Source: Chloroflexi bacterium RBG_16_48_8 (lineage in GTDB: Bacteria; Chloroflexota; Anaerolineae; Anaerolineales; E44-bin32). From it: DNA of 5,172 nucleotides. Below are positions 1 to 5,172 of the stretch, one piece after another (within the stretch, counting starts at the first letter, position 1; each line of letters starts with the position of its first letter). Position numbers and translations under genes: made by a program. The stretch covers positions 9,702-14,873 of the forward strand of contig MGNI01000222.1 in the NCBI GenBank assembly GCA_001795115.1, read 5' to 3'. A model generated the notes under the pieces. It ran no database searches and had not been told where the DNA came from. It saw only the letters and a list, made by a program, of their open reading frames with translations.

Positions 1-812
1 AGGGTTTCCAGGAGAAGGGGCGCACAGGCTTGCAATGTGCTGGGATGCTTGAAAATCAGGTCGGTCGCATATTCGGCTTGCATGATGCTCCAATGATACT
101 GAAGACCCATGGAGGCGACGACAGGACAAAAGTATTGGGCAAAATGGTCCAATTTGTGATGCAGTCTTTCCAGGTCGAGCGTGCCAGAGCACTGATTGGC
201 ATACTCAAAATCATCGATTTGAAGAAAAACATTGTCGCACAGCTTAAAGCCAATCTGCGCTTGCTTCAGTTGATGTGCCAACCAATTGTGCCCATTGAAG
301 TAGAACTGCAAGCGAAAAGGAGACCAGGTTGGGACACGCAGGTAACAAAGTCCCAACGCCTCATCGATGAAGTAGAAGTAGTAATGTAAACACTTTCCGG
401 AGGTGAGTTTGACGTAGGTTCTGCCTGTGGATTTATCATGCCAGGGCTTGTAAGCCAGGCAAGTCTCCATGGCTGAAAAAATGTGGACCAGGCCCGGGTG
501 ATCCCCGCGATGACGGAGGATCTTTTAGATGCGGTCTTCCTTGCGGAAGGCCTGGCTCTTGCGGACGAACTCAATGGTGAGGCCATTGTCCTGGGCAATG
601 GCCTCGGCATTAGCACGAATGGTATCTCGTAAAGGAGCAGCAAACTTCTGGGCGTAATCAAAAATGAGGAGATCATGCTGATATAAGTAACCCGTCATCC
701 CCTTGTCATAGCACCATGGATGAACGTGACCCGCAAGGATAATGCGGTCATAGCAGTTGAGGACACCATGCAGGTCAGTTGCATATCTCTCGGTAAGAAG
801 CTCGGTAGCCAT
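1..812 (-). pseudogene. Uncharacterised multi-copy-family protein, interrupted by in-frame TAA and cut by the window edge
   Basis: The ATG at 812-810 is preceded by GGAG (plus 820-823) with a 7-base spacer. The first 95 codons run to a TAA at 527-525. The same frame then continues open for about 174 codons to the window edge, with a protein-like sequence. Residues 103-116 contain GDHPGLVHIFSAME, residues 141-151 contain CLHYYFYFIDE, and residues 160-177 contain VPTW, PFRLQFYF and NGHNW. From memory these blocks, and the N-terminal HGVLNCYDRI, belong to an uncharacterised family of roughly 430-450 residues, often present in many copies per genome. Some members carry unreliable annotations such as 'MarR regulator'. 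No catalytic motif is evident, and a role in a mobile element is inference. I see no frameshift, so one ochre codon is the only lesion visible. This could be a recent pseudogene, a sequencing error or a read-through product. The 3' end lies beyond position 1. Confidence 0.72.
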
Positions 813-813
813 T

Positions 814-842
814 GCTCAACTCCAGGGAAGAAAGCTGTTGAG
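814..842. repeat. Short inverted repeat over the leader of the leftward gene
   Basis: CTCAAC (815-820) is complementary to GTTGAG (837-842), with 16 bases between. The left arm overlaps the GGAG ribosome binding site of the gene starting at 812, so folding of the leader could mask it. Six pairs is weak and may be chance. Confidence 0.25.
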
Positions 843-843
843 T

Positions 844-872
844 AATGTAACTGCAAATGGCGAAGGATTCAA
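844..872 (-). promoter_or_regulatory. Predicted sigma70-type promoter of the leftward interrupted gene
   Basis: On the minus strand, TTGAAT (plus 867-872) and TACATT (plus 844-849) are separated by exactly 17 bases. Each hexamer matches the consensus at 4 of 6 positions. Transcription would start near 837, giving a leader of about 25 bases that still contains the GGAG ribosome binding site. If correct, the structured region at 906-1016 is not part of this gene's 5' leader. Confidence 0.4.
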
Positions 873-890
873 TACGCGCATCTGAAATTG

Positions 891-899
891 TGCTAGAAT
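891..899 (+). promoter_or_regulatory. Extended -10 promoter box facing the structured RNA candidate
   Basis: TGCTAGAAT reads as TGn followed by TAGAAT, a 5 of 6 match to TATAAT with the extended -10 dinucleotide. No good -35 hexamer is visible at 16-18 bases, which extended -10 promoters can tolerate. Seven bases after the box lies G906, the first base of the 13-pair closing stem of the RNA candidate. That start point was not chosen to fit and supports plus-strand transcription. Confidence 0.42.
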
Positions 900-905
900 G
901 GTCAT

Positions 906-1024
906 GAGAGAAAGTTGCCATTTATTTGAGGAAGCTCTATGCTTACCTCGTTTTTCAAGTCCTAGAGACTTGTGTAGGGAGCCAAATACTCCCGTCCTAT
1001 CGAGCAGCTTTCTCTCAATTTTTT
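906..1024 (+). ncRNA. Candidate structured small RNA: closing stem, three hairpins and T tract
   Basis: Seen in the sequence: 906-918 pairs with 1004-1016 over 13 contiguous positions, including one U-G wobble (915/1007). Inside lie three hairpins. A is 928-935 with 941-949, 8 pairs, a bulged A945 and a 5-base loop. B is 956-961 with 967-972, 6 pairs and loop CTAGA. C is 977-981 with 989-993, 5 pairs and loop CCAAATA, extendable by 975-976 with 998-999. The closing stem is followed by AATTTTTT (1017-1024), resembling an intrinsic terminator. Strand choice: the wobble at 915/1007 and a possible one at 927/950 pair as U-G only on the plus strand (A-C on minus), the T tract is on plus, and an extended -10 box ends 6 bases upstream of 906. 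The fold is cloverleaf-like, but there is no tRNA T-loop or CCA and no riboswitch motif I recognise. Whether it is transcribed is inferred. Its function, and any link to the divergent gene at 812, are unknown. Confidence 0.5.
1004..1024 (+). terminator. Possible intrinsic terminator formed by the RNA closing stem
   Basis: The 3' arm of the closing stem (1004-1016) is followed by AA and six T residues (1019-1024). The loop it closes is a multi-hairpin domain rather than a tight loop, so this is not a textbook terminator. It would end the RNA just after its closing stem. Confidence 0.3.
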
Positions 1025-1281
1025 AAACCTTTTTGGTTCCGGCTTGTCCGGGTTAGGACCTTTTAATTGTAAATTCCTCCCTTATTTGGTCGTCAGTTTC
1101 TAGTAGGCGAATGTCCCTTAGTCGCTAAATCTTCTTGTATATGACCTATGCTACCTGGGCCGTATAATGTTGCGAGCTATAAAATGCAATGTTCTGGCAC
1201 ATTCCGCTTGGATAAACTGCTGCTAATGGATGTGCCAAATCAGGATTTCAATGCCAAACACGGTTCATTGTTCGCCGGTCT
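1025..1281. other. Intergenic stretch without a gene, with minor hairpins
   Basis: No coding frame is convincing here. Small stem-loops are visible: AACC-TTTTT-GGTT (1026-1038), CCGG-CTTGT-CCGG (1039-1051) competing with GTCC/GGAC (1046-1059), and TTAG-TCG-CTAA (1119-1128). TATTTGG at 1083-1089 is exactly complementary to the whole loop of hairpin C in the RNA candidate (982-988). The structured RNA might therefore extend further right than the T tract suggests, although the short hairpins are individually of chance quality. Confidence 0.35.
1195..1237. repeat. Inverted repeat downstream of the 280-residue gene
   Basis: TGGCACAT (1195-1202) and ATGTGCCA (1230-1237) are perfectly complementary. 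Two more pairs (CC/GG) can form past a one-base bulge, around a loop of about 22 bases. It lies 45 bases past the stop of the leftward gene ending at 1282, so it could stabilise or end that transcript. No clean T run follows it on the minus strand, so a terminator role is doubtful. Confidence 0.3.
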
Positions 1282-2124
1282 TTACATGTTAATATCGATG
1301 AGGCCTATTATTTCAGCTTTAATGATATCCGAATTGCGATATTCGATCTTTAATAGAGCGGAAAAATATCCATCTTTGCGTGACCTTTGAAACCGCCCCT
1401 TTTTTTCCTTATAGATGAGGTCATACCATTTCTTGATTGTTTCTGCTGCGCCCCATGTGCCTATAGCTCGGACACCTGCAACAATTAAAACATGCTTCTC
1501 AGGCCTCCAGGGGTTACGCACTTTTGTCACGGCTGCGTAATCTACCAAGCTTCGTTCGTGGAGAGGAGGCAACATAGTCCCTTCTTGTTTTTGCTGTTCC
1601 TTCTCGTAGTCTTTTAAAGCTTGGGTAATCGGTGAGGGATAATAGCCGTTCCCATCAGTAATTGCCCACTGTGGCTCAGAATCCAATGATTCGCTCTCGG
1701 TGTTCTTGATCACTACTTGGTCGAAGTAATAGTGGTGCACCCCATCATCCAGCAATTCTCGCTGCACCATCGCCGTAAATGAGTTACTCTTTGGGCTGCA
1801 AAGTGTTATTACGTTGGCATCTTCGCATTGCTGTTGAGTAATTCTTTCTGTGTCGCGAATAACAAATCGATCGCTGCTCCATCCAATTGATAGAAGTGCG
1901 CTGATTAAGTTGTTTATCCCCATGAAATCCTCTGTGGCGGCTCGCGGGAGTATAGCATAATCCCTCTGACGCGGGGGGTAAATAAAAATCAAGTCTTGAT
2001 CCTTTGGGAGATTTAACAGTAGCCGCAAGTGCCTTCTATGCAAAAAGCGCGGCGAGCGAAGTATGAGATCAACTACTAAGCCTGAGATGATACCGACAAG
2101 AAAGGCAACTATTAGTTCTTGCAT
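1282..2124 (-). CDS. Membrane-anchored 280-residue protein of unknown function
   Basis: The ATG start is fixed by GGAGGTGA six bases upstream (plus 2131-2138). Residues 4-22 form one hydrophobic segment, followed by a basic stretch (RSPRFLHRRHLR), so the protein is probably anchored by its N terminus with the rest in the cytoplasm. The soluble part alternates predicted strands and helices: LIFIYPPR at 45-52, ATEDFMGINNLI at 63-74, NVITLCSPKSN at 104-114, YYPSP at 161-165, DYAAVTKVRNP at 195-205, and a glycine-rich turn VLIVAGVRAIGTWGAA at 212-227. The last two blocks resemble, from memory, conserved patterns in unnamed actinobacterial and cyanobacterial proteins, sometimes fused to other domains. 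A Rossmann-like, ligand-binding fold is inference. Codon use looks ordinary and the frame is intact to TAA. It is monocistronic as far as can be seen, with about 470 bases to the next leftward gene. No function is assigned. Confidence 0.88.
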   Translation of the reverse strand: MQELIVAFLVGIISGLVVDLILRSPRFLHRRHLRLLLNLPKDQDLIFIYPPRQRDYAILPRAATEDFMGINNLISALLSIGWSSDRFVIRDTERITQQQCEDANVITLCSPKSNSFTAMVQRELLDDGVHHYYFDQVVIKNTESESLDSEPQWAITDGNGYYPSPITQALKDYEKEQQKQEGTMLPPLHERSLVDYAAVTKVRNPWRPEKHVLIVAGVRAIGTWGAAETIKKWYDLIYKEKKGRFQRSRKDGYFSALLKIEYRNSDIIKAEIIGLIDINM

Positions 2125-2130
2125 CTTGCT

Positions 2131-2138
2131 TCACCTCC
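2131..2138 (-). promoter_or_regulatory. Strong ribosome binding site of the 280-residue gene
   Basis: On the minus strand GGAGGTGA lies six bases before the ATG at 2124-2122. It is an almost complete match to the anti-Shine-Dalgarno sequence, the best in this window, and it settles the start codon. Confidence 0.85.
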
Positions 2139-2305
2139 CCGGGTTTGGATGCCCCAATGAGTTCAGAGGCATCTTGTCTTGTGCTGGCCTCGCCTACTTT
2201 AGAACCTACAATCCAACATTGCTTCAGTTCTTTACAGTGCTTATGTCATTAAATCAAATCGTCTTCTGATGACCCAGTGTACCGTCATATCCTCATCTGC
2301 TGTCC

Positions 2306-2562
2306 GGCTAACGTTTGAGCTGAGCATCTGGATTTCATCCTCGTTTTCGCATTAAAGCCTTGCGTAAACATGCTCGCGGACACGGTCCGCTCCAGCGAGA
2401 TACTTCGCAAAAAGTCAAATTTTACCAATATCATTCCCACTTCGGGCTCATAATTCGCAGTATTTCGGTTTCTAATCCCCACAATGACATCGAAAACGGC
2501 ATTGATTTTGGGACGATGTTTCACCGGCCTTAGTTTTTGCACAGTCTAGCGACTTGTTGGGC
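2306..2562 (-). other. Segment bounded by sequences resembling integron attC core sites
   Basis: Read on the minus strand, the segment opens with GCCCAACAAGTCGCT (from 2562), where GCCCAAC fits the R'' consensus RYYYAAC. It closes with GCTCAAACGTTAGCC (ending at 2306), where GTTAGCC fits R' (GTTRRRY) except at one position. Both ends resemble attC sites as I remember them. Against this, 257 bases is much longer than known attC sites, the inner arms are not complementary, and no integrase is in view. Treat it as a resemblance, perhaps a site interrupted by later sequence. Confidence 0.15.
2373..2399. repeat. Strong GC-rich hairpin
   Basis: GCGGAC (2376-2381) and GTCCGC (2385-2390) are perfectly complementary around a three-base loop. 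CTC (2373-2375) and GAG (2397-2399) can extend the stem past an unpaired stretch. No T run follows on either strand, so it is not a typical intrinsic terminator. It sits roughly a quarter of the way into the attC-like segment. Confidence 0.5.
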
Positions 2563-2693
2563 AGATCTCCAACTTGAGAGCCAGCTACACTCTAATATAG
2601 CACCTTTGCCAATAGCTATTCCATTTTCTTATCTTATGTCCGCCTATTGCACAACCGAAAATCTGTATCGTATGGCTAATGGGGGAGCTATTC

Positions 2694-3140
2694 TTAAGCC
2701 GGCTCTTCTGTGCTTTTAAGAAGTCTGTCGAGAACTTTTTCCACAAAATAACCGGCTATGAACATCACAATACCAATTCCAATATCCACCAGAATACCAC
2801 TTGTTGGGTTCAGTCTACGTTCCAAGGCCTTGACCTGCTCCTCCGTTAGATTTACCAGAGCTACGGCTTAATCTGCTCTTTGTTGCGCCTCAATGGCAGC
2901 GAGCCGCAAGGATTCTACCTCTAGCGCAAGTTGTTCAACTTTATCCACAGTTCCCTTAATCTCTTCGACCTTCGACATAATTGCTTGAGGATCAGAAAGC
3001 GCAATCTGTCTTCGCGCTCTTTGTTTAAAGTAATTCCCAATGATGACGGCAGCTGTAATAGCTGTAACCAATGAAGTAAACAAAGAAAATACTACTATGA
3101 AGTAGCTAAAGAGCTTACGAAGCTTGCGTCGTTCTAGCAT
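2694..3140 (-). pseudogene. Two-membrane-segment coiled-coil protein interrupted by in-frame TAA
   Basis: I place the start at the ATG at 3140-3138 (MLERRKLRKLF), preceded by GGGGGG four bases upstream. A longer frame upstream to 3332 is cysteine-rich, has no ribosome site and does not look coding. Residues 12-37 form a membrane segment, and 51-88 are an amphipathic, likely coiled-coil stretch (KVEEIKGTVDKVEQLALEVESL). TAA at 2870-2868 ends this after 90 residues. The same frame continues for 57 more codons to TAA at 2696-2694, with LTEEQVKALERRLNP, then a second membrane segment (GILVDIGIGIVMFIAGYF) and a charged tail. That part has no ATG before the membrane segment and no ribosome site of its own, so one interrupted gene is more likely than two. 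An intact version would be about 148 residues with both ends near the membrane. Family and function are not recognised. A functional 90-residue product is possible. Confidence 0.6.
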
Positions 3141-3400
3141 TCTGCCCCCCGATTGATAGAAACAGCTTTTAGACTGCGCAGGGCCGCCCATCGTACTAAG
3201 GGATTCATGTGGAGCACAGACGGCACATTTATCCCTGATTGAACTAAGCCAAGCGCAGGCGATGAAGGATCGCTTTGCAATTTGAGCGCAATGGCTGAGA
3301 AGGGGGCAACACGGCGTAAGAAATGCTTTCAATCGAAATTGTAGCCATGATCAGTATCAGAAGCAAGCTGCAGTAGCAAAAGTAAATTATGAGAAGGTAG

Positions 3401-3607
3401 GCTGGAGGGAAGGTAGCACCCCACCTGTGTGACGACCTCCGTTTGGCTTTTCCCGGTTCGCTTCTAGAAGAAGTCCAACCCTCGGCTCTTCATCGATACA
3501 AAGCGACCATTGCCGCCCAAAATGACAAATATTTAGAGGGCCTCCGAATCTTTACCCCGGCCAATAGGCGGATGTTCCTTCCATGGCGAGGGGATGGAAC
3601 CACTTAA
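3401..3607 (+). other. Possible coding remnant without a start codon
   Basis: After a TAG at 3398-3400 this plus-strand frame stays open for 68 codons to TAA at 3605-3607. There is no start codon at the left end. The translation has a fairly protein-like composition, for example FPGSLLEEVQ, HRYKATIAAQNDKYLEGLRI and FTPANRRMFLPW. It could be a fragment of a decayed gene that lost its 5' end. An open frame this long is also plausible by chance over six frames. I do not recognise a family. Confidence 0.2.
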
Positions 3608-4014
3608 CCACTGAGATGCTGATTTCCCTAAACACGCTGAATAGTATGATTAGGTTAAGCATTAGCCAATATGTAAAGTTTCGGCGGTTTCATTTTTCTC
3701 AGTGCTTCATCGGTTCGGGCTTTGGATCACTGAGTCGCCGAATGGAATGAAGTACGGATCGATCCGGCATTAGCTCATGCAAGTCTGGCGAATGGAGCGG
3801 GGGATTGAACTTCTGAGGCGCTGAGGCGAATAAGGGCGCTGACGGAGAGGCGTGAAAGGGGAGCCTAATCGTGATCCTGCCCTTCACAGGCGGGGCTATC
3901 CAAGGCAGGCGTGAGGACGTCGCTAACCTGTGCAGTGCGAGGTACGTGATACTATTTAGAGGTCCCTGCTGAATCTTACGATTGTTGCATGAACGGCATA
4001 TGGCACTTTGCCTG

Positions 4015-4059
4015 TCCTGAGAGCAGCGAAGGATTTCCAGCAAGACCGGTATAGTCTTG
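4015..4059. repeat. Dispersed repeat, copy 1, with adjoining hairpin
   Basis: 4015-4047 aligns without gaps to 5140-5172 at 26 of 33 positions, including GAAGGATT and GCAAGACC intact. On the minus strand it reads GGTCTTGCTGGAAATCCTTCGC and so on, translating as LEILRCSQD. From memory, many Acidobacteria and Chloroflexota genomes carry dispersed non-coding repeats of this type (CCGGGAATCCTTCG...CTCAGGA). In this copy CAAGAC (4041-4046) pairs with GTCTTG (4054-4059) over a seven-base loop, so the repeat ends in a hairpin. Confidence 0.5.
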
Positions 4060-4315
4060 GCGGGGTGAGCTCTAAATTGCTAAGGTGCCTCATAATGGAG
4101 AGTAGGTTTTGATCCCAGCAGAAAGTACTTGCCGAGCGCAGCATTTTCGTAGAAGTCAGTGCTCCACAGTCGGTGCCCATCCGCTCATTCGGGACAGGAA
4201 CGGATGCCGTCAGTTCTTAGTAGACAGCCTGCAACCCCAGTAATGATTCTTTTCATCTTGCATGATATGGAATGGATTTTTGCTTTAGTTCCCGAGATGG
4301 AAGAAAGGCTGGATC

Positions 4316-4807
4316 TTACTCATACTTCACTACTTTGGGAGTACTCTCGGGATAGTGCCTGCTCCGATATTTCTCCGCTTCCTTAGCCAGCCACTCAAAA
4401 TGCTCCTTATACGGCATACCTCGACGTTCGCGCTCGCTCTTCACATAACCCTCAACCTGCCGCCAGAGTGGAACCAGGATTTTCCATTCGGTCTTTAATG
4501 TAGCTTCCTTCGGCAGAACACCCTCTTGGATTCTCAATCCGACCAAGTCATAGACAGCAGTCGCATCATCAATGCTTCGCTTCAATTCGAAAGATGTCGT
4601 CGAGGCAAGAGCCTCAGGATCCTTCGAAAATACTGCTTGGAGAGCATTCCGAAACTCAGGCTCAGCTACCTCCTTATGAACTTGTGAAAGCGCCTCGAAT
4701 CTCTGCTGCTTGGTTTGTTGTCTAAGTTGGAGAACTATGAGCAGAAGAGCGATCATTCCCGTGATTGCGGTTACCAGTTCAATTGTGGTAGTAAGGATAA
4801 GTGACAT
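4316..4807 (-). CDS. DUF4760-like single-pass membrane protein
   Basis: The ATG at 4807 is preceded by GGAGT (plus 4816-4820) at a good distance, and the frame is intact to TAA. Residues 3-28 are a continuous membrane segment. The remaining 135 residues are helical and charged, beginning with the polar run RQQTKQQRFEAL. Features typical of DUF4760-type proteins as I recall them are EFRNALQAVF at 51-60, W108 and W115 in an EWKILVPLWRQVEGYV stretch, and a closing block of RRG, P, FEWL and A..A..YR at 128-149. Length and architecture also fit. The role of DUF4760 proteins is not established. The soluble part is probably cytoplasmic. The gene stands alone, with about 1.2 kb to the next leftward gene. 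The fold is predicted from sequence pattern only, and the family label is less certain than the gene itself. Confidence 0.85.
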   Translation of the reverse strand: MSLILTTTIELVTAITGMIALLLIVLQLRQQTKQQRFEALSQVHKEVAEPEFRNALQAVFSKDPEALASTTSFELKRSIDDATAVYDLVGLRIQEGVLPKEATLKTEWKILVPLWRQVEGYVKSERERRGMPYKEHFEWLAKEAEKYRSRHYPESTPKVVKYE

Positions 4808-4820
4808 CGAAAATTACTCC

Positions 4821-4850
4821 ATTAAACTTTTATAAATCGAGTAAGGTCAA
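4821..4850 (-). promoter_or_regulatory. Candidate promoter of the DUF4760-like gene
   Basis: On minus, TTGACC (plus 4845-4850, 5 of 6) and TTTAAT (plus 4821-4826, 5 of 6) are 18 bases apart. The implied start, about 4814, would cut off the GGAGT ribosome site at 4816-4820, giving a nearly leaderless message. An alternative -10, TATAAA (plus 4829-4834), keeps the ribosome site but lacks a good -35. Confidence 0.3.
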
Positions 4851-5139
4851 GTCGGCTGGCTAACAGGCGCAGGCCGAGTAGCTGGCGTCTGATCCGCTCG
4901 AATTATATACCGTGTTGTATTCCTGGTCCGCTACATCGTATTTTTGCTATCAGTTCAGGGGTGACCCTCAGTTACCCAACAGCCGCTGCACAGATTTGTA
5001 CTGATCCTTTTGAAGTATCCCAGAGTGCGATTACTTCATCACAGATTCTTCGAAAACGCTTTCTTCAGATTATATGTGACTTGCGCTTCTCCTACCAAAG
5101 AAAATCCTATCGCATGGTTGGCGCATAGTACTTAGTCCG
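4851..5139. other. Intergenic region upstream of the DUF4760-like gene
   Basis: No gene is seen. Small symmetric elements include TCGGC/GCCGA (4852-4856, 4873-4877), a near-palindrome AGGGGTGACCCT (4957-4968) and GTACT/AGTAC (5128-5132, 5145-5149). GTTAGCC on minus (plus 4858-4864) repeats the heptamer found at 2306-2312. Confidence 0.35.
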
Positions 5140-5172
5140 TTCTGAGTACGGTGAAGGATTCCCGGCAAGACC
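5140..5172. repeat. Dispersed repeat, copy 2, cut by the window edge
   Basis: Matches 4015-4047 in the same orientation at 26 of 33 positions and stops at the last base of the window, so the hairpin seen beside copy 1 cannot be checked here. The two copies lie either side of the DUF4760-like gene. Confidence 0.5.

Larger units (their letters stand above)
2139..2693. other. Gene-poor intergenic region
   Basis: About 555 bases without a convincing gene. A minus-strand frame at 2285-2542 is open for 85 codons from a GTG, but it has no ribosome binding site and an unremarkable composition, so I do not call it. The region holds the hairpin at 2373-2399 and the attC-like ends at 2306-2312 and 2556-2562. 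A weak promoter-like pair for the 280-residue gene, TTGATT-17-TAAAGA on minus, lies around plus 2225-2260, too poor to assert. Confidence 0.5.
3141..4315. other. Long gene-poor region
   Basis: Nearly 1.2 kb with no gene I can support. Several frames are open for 70-115 codons around 3699-4386 on both strands. They lack ribosome sites, are rich in Cys, Ser, Pro and Arg, and partly translate a dispersed repeat. Visible structure includes a perfect 10-base palindrome CTTCTAGAAG (3461-3470), an inverted repeat TTCCAT/ATGGAA (3579-3584, 3594-3599), CATCCG/CGGATG (4178-4183, 4201-4206), the possible coding remnant at 3401-3607, and the repeat at 4015-4059. The stretch resembles decayed or inserted sequence. 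Confidence 0.55.

Noticed and set aside
30..389. Plus-strand open frame of 119 codons
   Set aside because: It is antisense to the conserved-family coding frame on minus and has no ribosome site. The minus-strand translation carries the recognisable blocks.
266..676. Minus-strand open frame of 136 codons
   Set aside because: Shifted frame of the interrupted gene, Ser/Arg-rich, with no conserved pattern. The real frame continues through the TAA at 525-527.
906..1016. tRNA or tmRNA reading of the cloverleaf-like structure
   Set aside because: No T-loop consensus, no 7-pair acceptor arm pattern, no CCA, and the central hairpin loop has five bases.
906..1016. Retron msr-msd RNA with the closing stem as a1/a2
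   Set aside because: No reverse transcriptase is present in the window, and there is no long msd-type hairpin inside the stem.
1148..1390. Plus-strand open frame of 80 codons
   Set aside because: Its second half is antisense to the end of the 280-residue gene and no ribosome site precedes its ATG.
2063..2269. Plus-strand open frame of 68 codons
   Set aside because: Begins antisense to the start of the 280-residue gene and covers its ribosome site. No coding character.
2285..2542. Minus-strand open frame of 85 codons starting at GTG
   Set aside because: No ribosome site, and its end runs through the attC-like and palindromic sequence. Composition is not clearly protein-like.
3141..3332. N-terminal extension of the two-segment membrane protein
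   Set aside because: Cysteine-rich, non-repetitive leader with no ribosome site. The ATG at 3140 before a basic stretch and membrane segment is a better start.
3699..4180. Overlapping minus-strand open frames
   Set aside because: They translate the dispersed repeat and adjoining non-coding sequence in two frames, without ribosome sites.
4159..4386. Plus-strand open frame of 75 codons
   Set aside because: The last third is antisense to the DUF4760-like gene, and there is no ribosome site.
1..5172. CRISPR array, rRNA genes or a complete insertion sequence
   Set aside because: No regularly spaced direct repeats, no rRNA-like conserved sequence, and no transposase with terminal inverted repeats were seen.

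Overview
This window reads as an accessory, gene-poor stretch of a bacterial chromosome, probably from a soil-type bacterium. The best taxonomic hint is the leftward gene at the left edge. From memory, it belongs to an uncharacterised, often multi-copy family that I associate with Ktedonobacterales (Chloroflexota) and some Planctomycetes and other soil lineages. A short dispersed repeat, of the kind that translates as 'EILRC(A/S)QD', fits such genomes. The assignment is tentative. All supportable protein genes lie on the minus strand and no housekeeping gene is present.

Layout from left to right. (1) 1-812: a minus-strand gene of the recalled multi-copy family. It is cut by the window edge and interrupted by one in-frame TAA, with the reading frame otherwise intact. 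(2) 813-1024: a divergent intergenic region. A promoter-like pair faces left toward that gene. An extended -10 box faces right into a compact inverted-repeat structure at 906-1024: a 13-pair closing stem, three internal hairpins and a T tract. This is the strongest candidate for something undescribed, a cloverleaf-like small RNA on the plus strand. (3) 1282-2124: an intact, membrane-anchored 280-residue protein of unknown function with a very good ribosome binding site. (4) 2139-2693: no convincing gene, with sequences at both ends that loosely resemble integron attC core sites, and a hairpin. (5) 2694-3140: a two-membrane-segment coiled-coil protein, again interrupted by one in-frame TAA. (6) 3141-4315: almost 1.2 kb without a convincing gene. 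It holds one possible coding remnant and one copy of a dispersed repeat. (7) 4316-4807: an intact 163-residue membrane protein resembling DUF4760. (8) 4808-5172: its promoter region, then a second copy of the dispersed repeat at the right edge.

The genes do not form a recognisable pathway. Three small membrane-anchored proteins in a row on one strand, separated by long non-coding stretches, together with repeats and two nonsense-interrupted genes, look like an accumulation zone for transferred or decaying cargo. No transposase, integrase, CRISPR array, rRNA or tRNA gene could be supported.
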